From NCBI GenBank assembly GCA_005116795.1, contig SWDL01000063.1, forward strand, positions 1-6,522: DNA of 6,522 nt, written 5' to 3'. This document shows positions 5,086 to 6,522 of this stretch, piece after piece. Source of the stretch: Nitrospira sp. (GTDB taxonomy: Bacteria; Nitrospirota; Nitrospiria; Nitrospirales; Nitrospiraceae). The stretch's first letter is position 1. Each line of letters begins with the position of its first letter. The notes beneath the pieces were generated by a model. The model was given only the letters and a program-made list of their open reading frames with translations, searched no databases and had not been told where the DNA came from. The position numbers were made by a program, and so were the translations under genes.

Positions 5086-6522
5086 CTACGTGATCAACCG
5101 TATCTCCATCTGGCGCAACTCGGCCTCGTCTTCGGAATCGAGCTCGTCCTGCTCCACCCGCTCGACCCGCACCGTCGAGACCTTGTACTCCGGACATTGG
5201 GAGCTCTCATCCGCGCTGGAGGAGAGCAACACATTCACCTCGCTCGCCGGAAAATGAAAGCTCGTGAAGAGTTGCCCGGGCTGGACCCGCTCGCTCACGG
5301 CCAGCGGCAGCACGGCCTCACCGCGCGCGCTGATCAGTCGGACCAGCTCGCGATCGTGGAACCCCATGCGCGCAGCATCCTCCGGATGCATCTCCAGCAC
5401 ATCGGCATCCACCACCCGCATGATGTCCGTTCGCCTGGTCTGCGCGCCACAGCCATAATGTTGGAGAATTCGGCCGGTGATGAGCACGAAGGGATAGGCC
5501 TCGGAGGGCGACTCTCCAGGCGGCAGATACTCCACGCCGACGAAGCGCGCCTTGCCCTTCGGGAATCGGTCCACGTGCATCACCGCGGTGCCCGGGTGAT
5601 CCGCTGAGGGGATCGGCCATTGAAGGCTGTCCGGCGACTCGAGCCGATCGAAGGACAGGCCGGCGAACAGGGGCGCGAGGCCGGCGACTTCGTCCATGAT
5701 CTGGGACGGATGTGCATACGTCATGGGATAGCCCATGCGTGTCGAGACCTGACTCACGACCTGCCAGTCCGGCCAGACTCCGCTCGGCGGGTCCACTACC
5801 TTGCGGATACGTTGGACGCGACGCTCCAGGTTCGTAAAGGTTCCGTCTTTCTCCAGGAAGGAAGCGCCCGGGATCACCAGGTGTGCGAACTGCGCCGTCT
5901 CGGTCATGAAGAGATCTTGGACGACCAAGAACTCAAGCCGACGCAAGGCCTCTCGTACCTTCTTCAGATTGGGATCGGTCTGCGCGACGTCGTAGCCGAT
6001 GATCCAGAGACCCTTGAGCTTCCCTTCGAGCGCAGCATCCCACATGTCGGGCGTCTTCATGCCACGCTGCCTAGGCAAGGGACGTCCGGTGATAGCATCG
6101 TGTTTGGCCGCAAGCGTGGGATCGTCGAAGTTCTGATAGCCGGCGAAGTACGTCGGGAGGCATCCCATGTCGGAGGCTCCCTGCACGTTGTTCTGCCCGC
6201 GCAGCGGATTGATCCCCGTGCCCGGCCGTCCGATATTCCCGGTTGCCAAAGCCAGATTGCACAGGGCGATGACGCCGTGACTGCCCCATCGATGTTCCGT
6301 GACGCCGAGTCCATGCGCACACATGGAGGCGCCGCTCTTCGCATAGCGTCTGGCCGCGTCGATGATCAACTGCGCCGGCACCCCTGTGATCGTCTCGGTC
6401 AGCGCCGGCGTGCAGGTCTTCACGGTCTCGATCCAATCGGTCAGGCCTTCGGTCCTCGCCTCAATGAACGCCTTGTCCAGGAGTCCCTCACTGACGATGA
6501 CGTGGCCCATGCCGCTGAGCAG
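5086..6522 (-). CDS. fdhF: Formate dehydrogenase alpha subunit (molybdopterin oxidoreductase), C-terminal 478 residues
   Basis: This is the catalytic subunit that oxidises formate to CO2 at a Mo (or W) bis-MGD centre. The frame is open at the right edge (leucine-leucine-serine-glycine precede the first Met at 6510), so the N-terminus is missing, including the Fe-S ligands and the catalytic Cys/Sec. Numbering from that Met, GLGVTEHRWGSHGV (67-80), NLALATGNIGRPGTGINPLR (85-104) and GQNNVQGASDMG (105-116) are canonical formate dehydrogenase segments. They are followed by AQTDPN and EKDGTFTNLERRVQRIR. The C-terminal dinucleotide-binding domain has LITGRILQHYGCGAQTRRT, FTSFHFP and CPEYKVSTVRVE. 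The GAQTRRT and CPEYKV forms resemble FdsA of soluble NAD-dependent formate dehydrogenases more than E. coli FdhF, so partner subunits for NAD reduction may lie off the window. It ends in a short acidic tail (VEQDELDSEDEAELRQMEIR). The gene symbol follows general usage for this family; subtype is inference. Confidence 0.92.
   Translation of the reverse strand: MLSGMGHVIVSEGLLDKAFIEARTEGLTDWIETVKTCTPALTETITGVPAQLIIDAARRYAKSGASMCAHGLGVTEHRWGSHGVIALCNLALATGNIGRPGTGINPLRGQNNVQGASDMGCLPTYFAGYQNFDDPTLAAKHDAITGRPLPRQRGMKTPDMWDAALEGKLKGLWIIGYDVAQTDPNLKKVREALRRLEFLVVQDLFMTETAQFAHLVIPGASFLEKDGTFTNLERRVQRIRKVVDPPSGVWPDWQVVSQVSTRMGYPMTYAHPSQIMDEVAGLAPLFAGLSFDRLESPDSLQWPIPSADHPGTAVMHVDRFPKGKARFVGVEYLPPGESPSEAYPFVLITGRILQHYGCGAQTRRTDIMRVVDADVLEMHPEDAARMGFHDRELVRLISARGEAVLPLAVSERVQPGQLFTSFHFPASEVNVLLSSSADESSQCPEYKVSTVRVERVEQDELDSEDEAELRQMEIRLIT

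Noticed and set aside
5018..5197. 60-residue N-terminal extension of the universal stress protein
   Set aside because: It overlaps the dehydrogenase gene in another frame, is Gly/Arg-rich and unlike any Usp, and ATG 5017 has the ribosome-binding site and the conserved N-terminus.
1..6522. CRISPR array, tRNA/rRNA, insertion sequence or phage genes
   Set aside because: No regularly spaced repeats of suitable length, no structural RNA signature and no transposase or integrase motif were seen on either strand.

Overview
The window is a GC-rich, almost fully coded bacterial segment in which every supported gene lies on the minus strand, so transcription runs from high to low coordinates. In that order it carries: the C-terminal part of a molybdopterin formate dehydrogenase alpha subunit (6522-5086, cut by the right edge), a tandem universal stress protein (5017-4172), a small exported protein of unknown function (4140-3763), and a heavy-metal RND tripartite efflux set in the order outer-membrane channel, periplasmic adaptor, inner-membrane pump (cusC-like 3681-2401, cusB 2404-1154, cusA from 1054 and cut by the left edge).

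The RND genes are the clear core. The pump N-terminus follows CusA nearly residue for residue, the adaptor has the CusB core and Met-rich ends, and the channel has the CzcC/CusC-type TolC duplication. Together they should form a Cu(I)/Ag(I)-exporting CusCBA complex spanning both membranes. The channel and adaptor genes overlap by ATGA, while the pump gene follows after a structured 99-base gap. No cusF metallochaperone and no CusRS/CueR-type regulator are visible. The small exported protein just upstream has a Cys/His/Met cluster and could be a metal-handling accessory, but that is inference.

Upstream, the formate dehydrogenase fragment resembles the alpha subunit of soluble NAD-dependent enzymes (FdsA type). 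It is followed by a two-domain UspA protein with both ATP-binding motifs intact. All six genes are co-directional with gaps of 99 bases or less, but whether they form one transcript cannot be decided by eye. The window holds no convincing intrinsic terminator and no clear sigma-70 promoter.

The host is a Gram-negative bacterium, because it has a three-part envelope-spanning pump. Gene content and the short ACGCTTC-type tandem repeats recall Nitrospirota such as Nitrospira. That assignment is a recollection-based inference of moderate confidence at best.

The main oddities are small-scale: a heptanucleotide tandem repeat inside the cusB coding sequence, a repeat-rich hairpin region between cusB and cusA, and an imperfect 13-base inverted repeat overlapping tandem octamers just upstream of cusC. 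No previously undescribed multi-gene system is evident.
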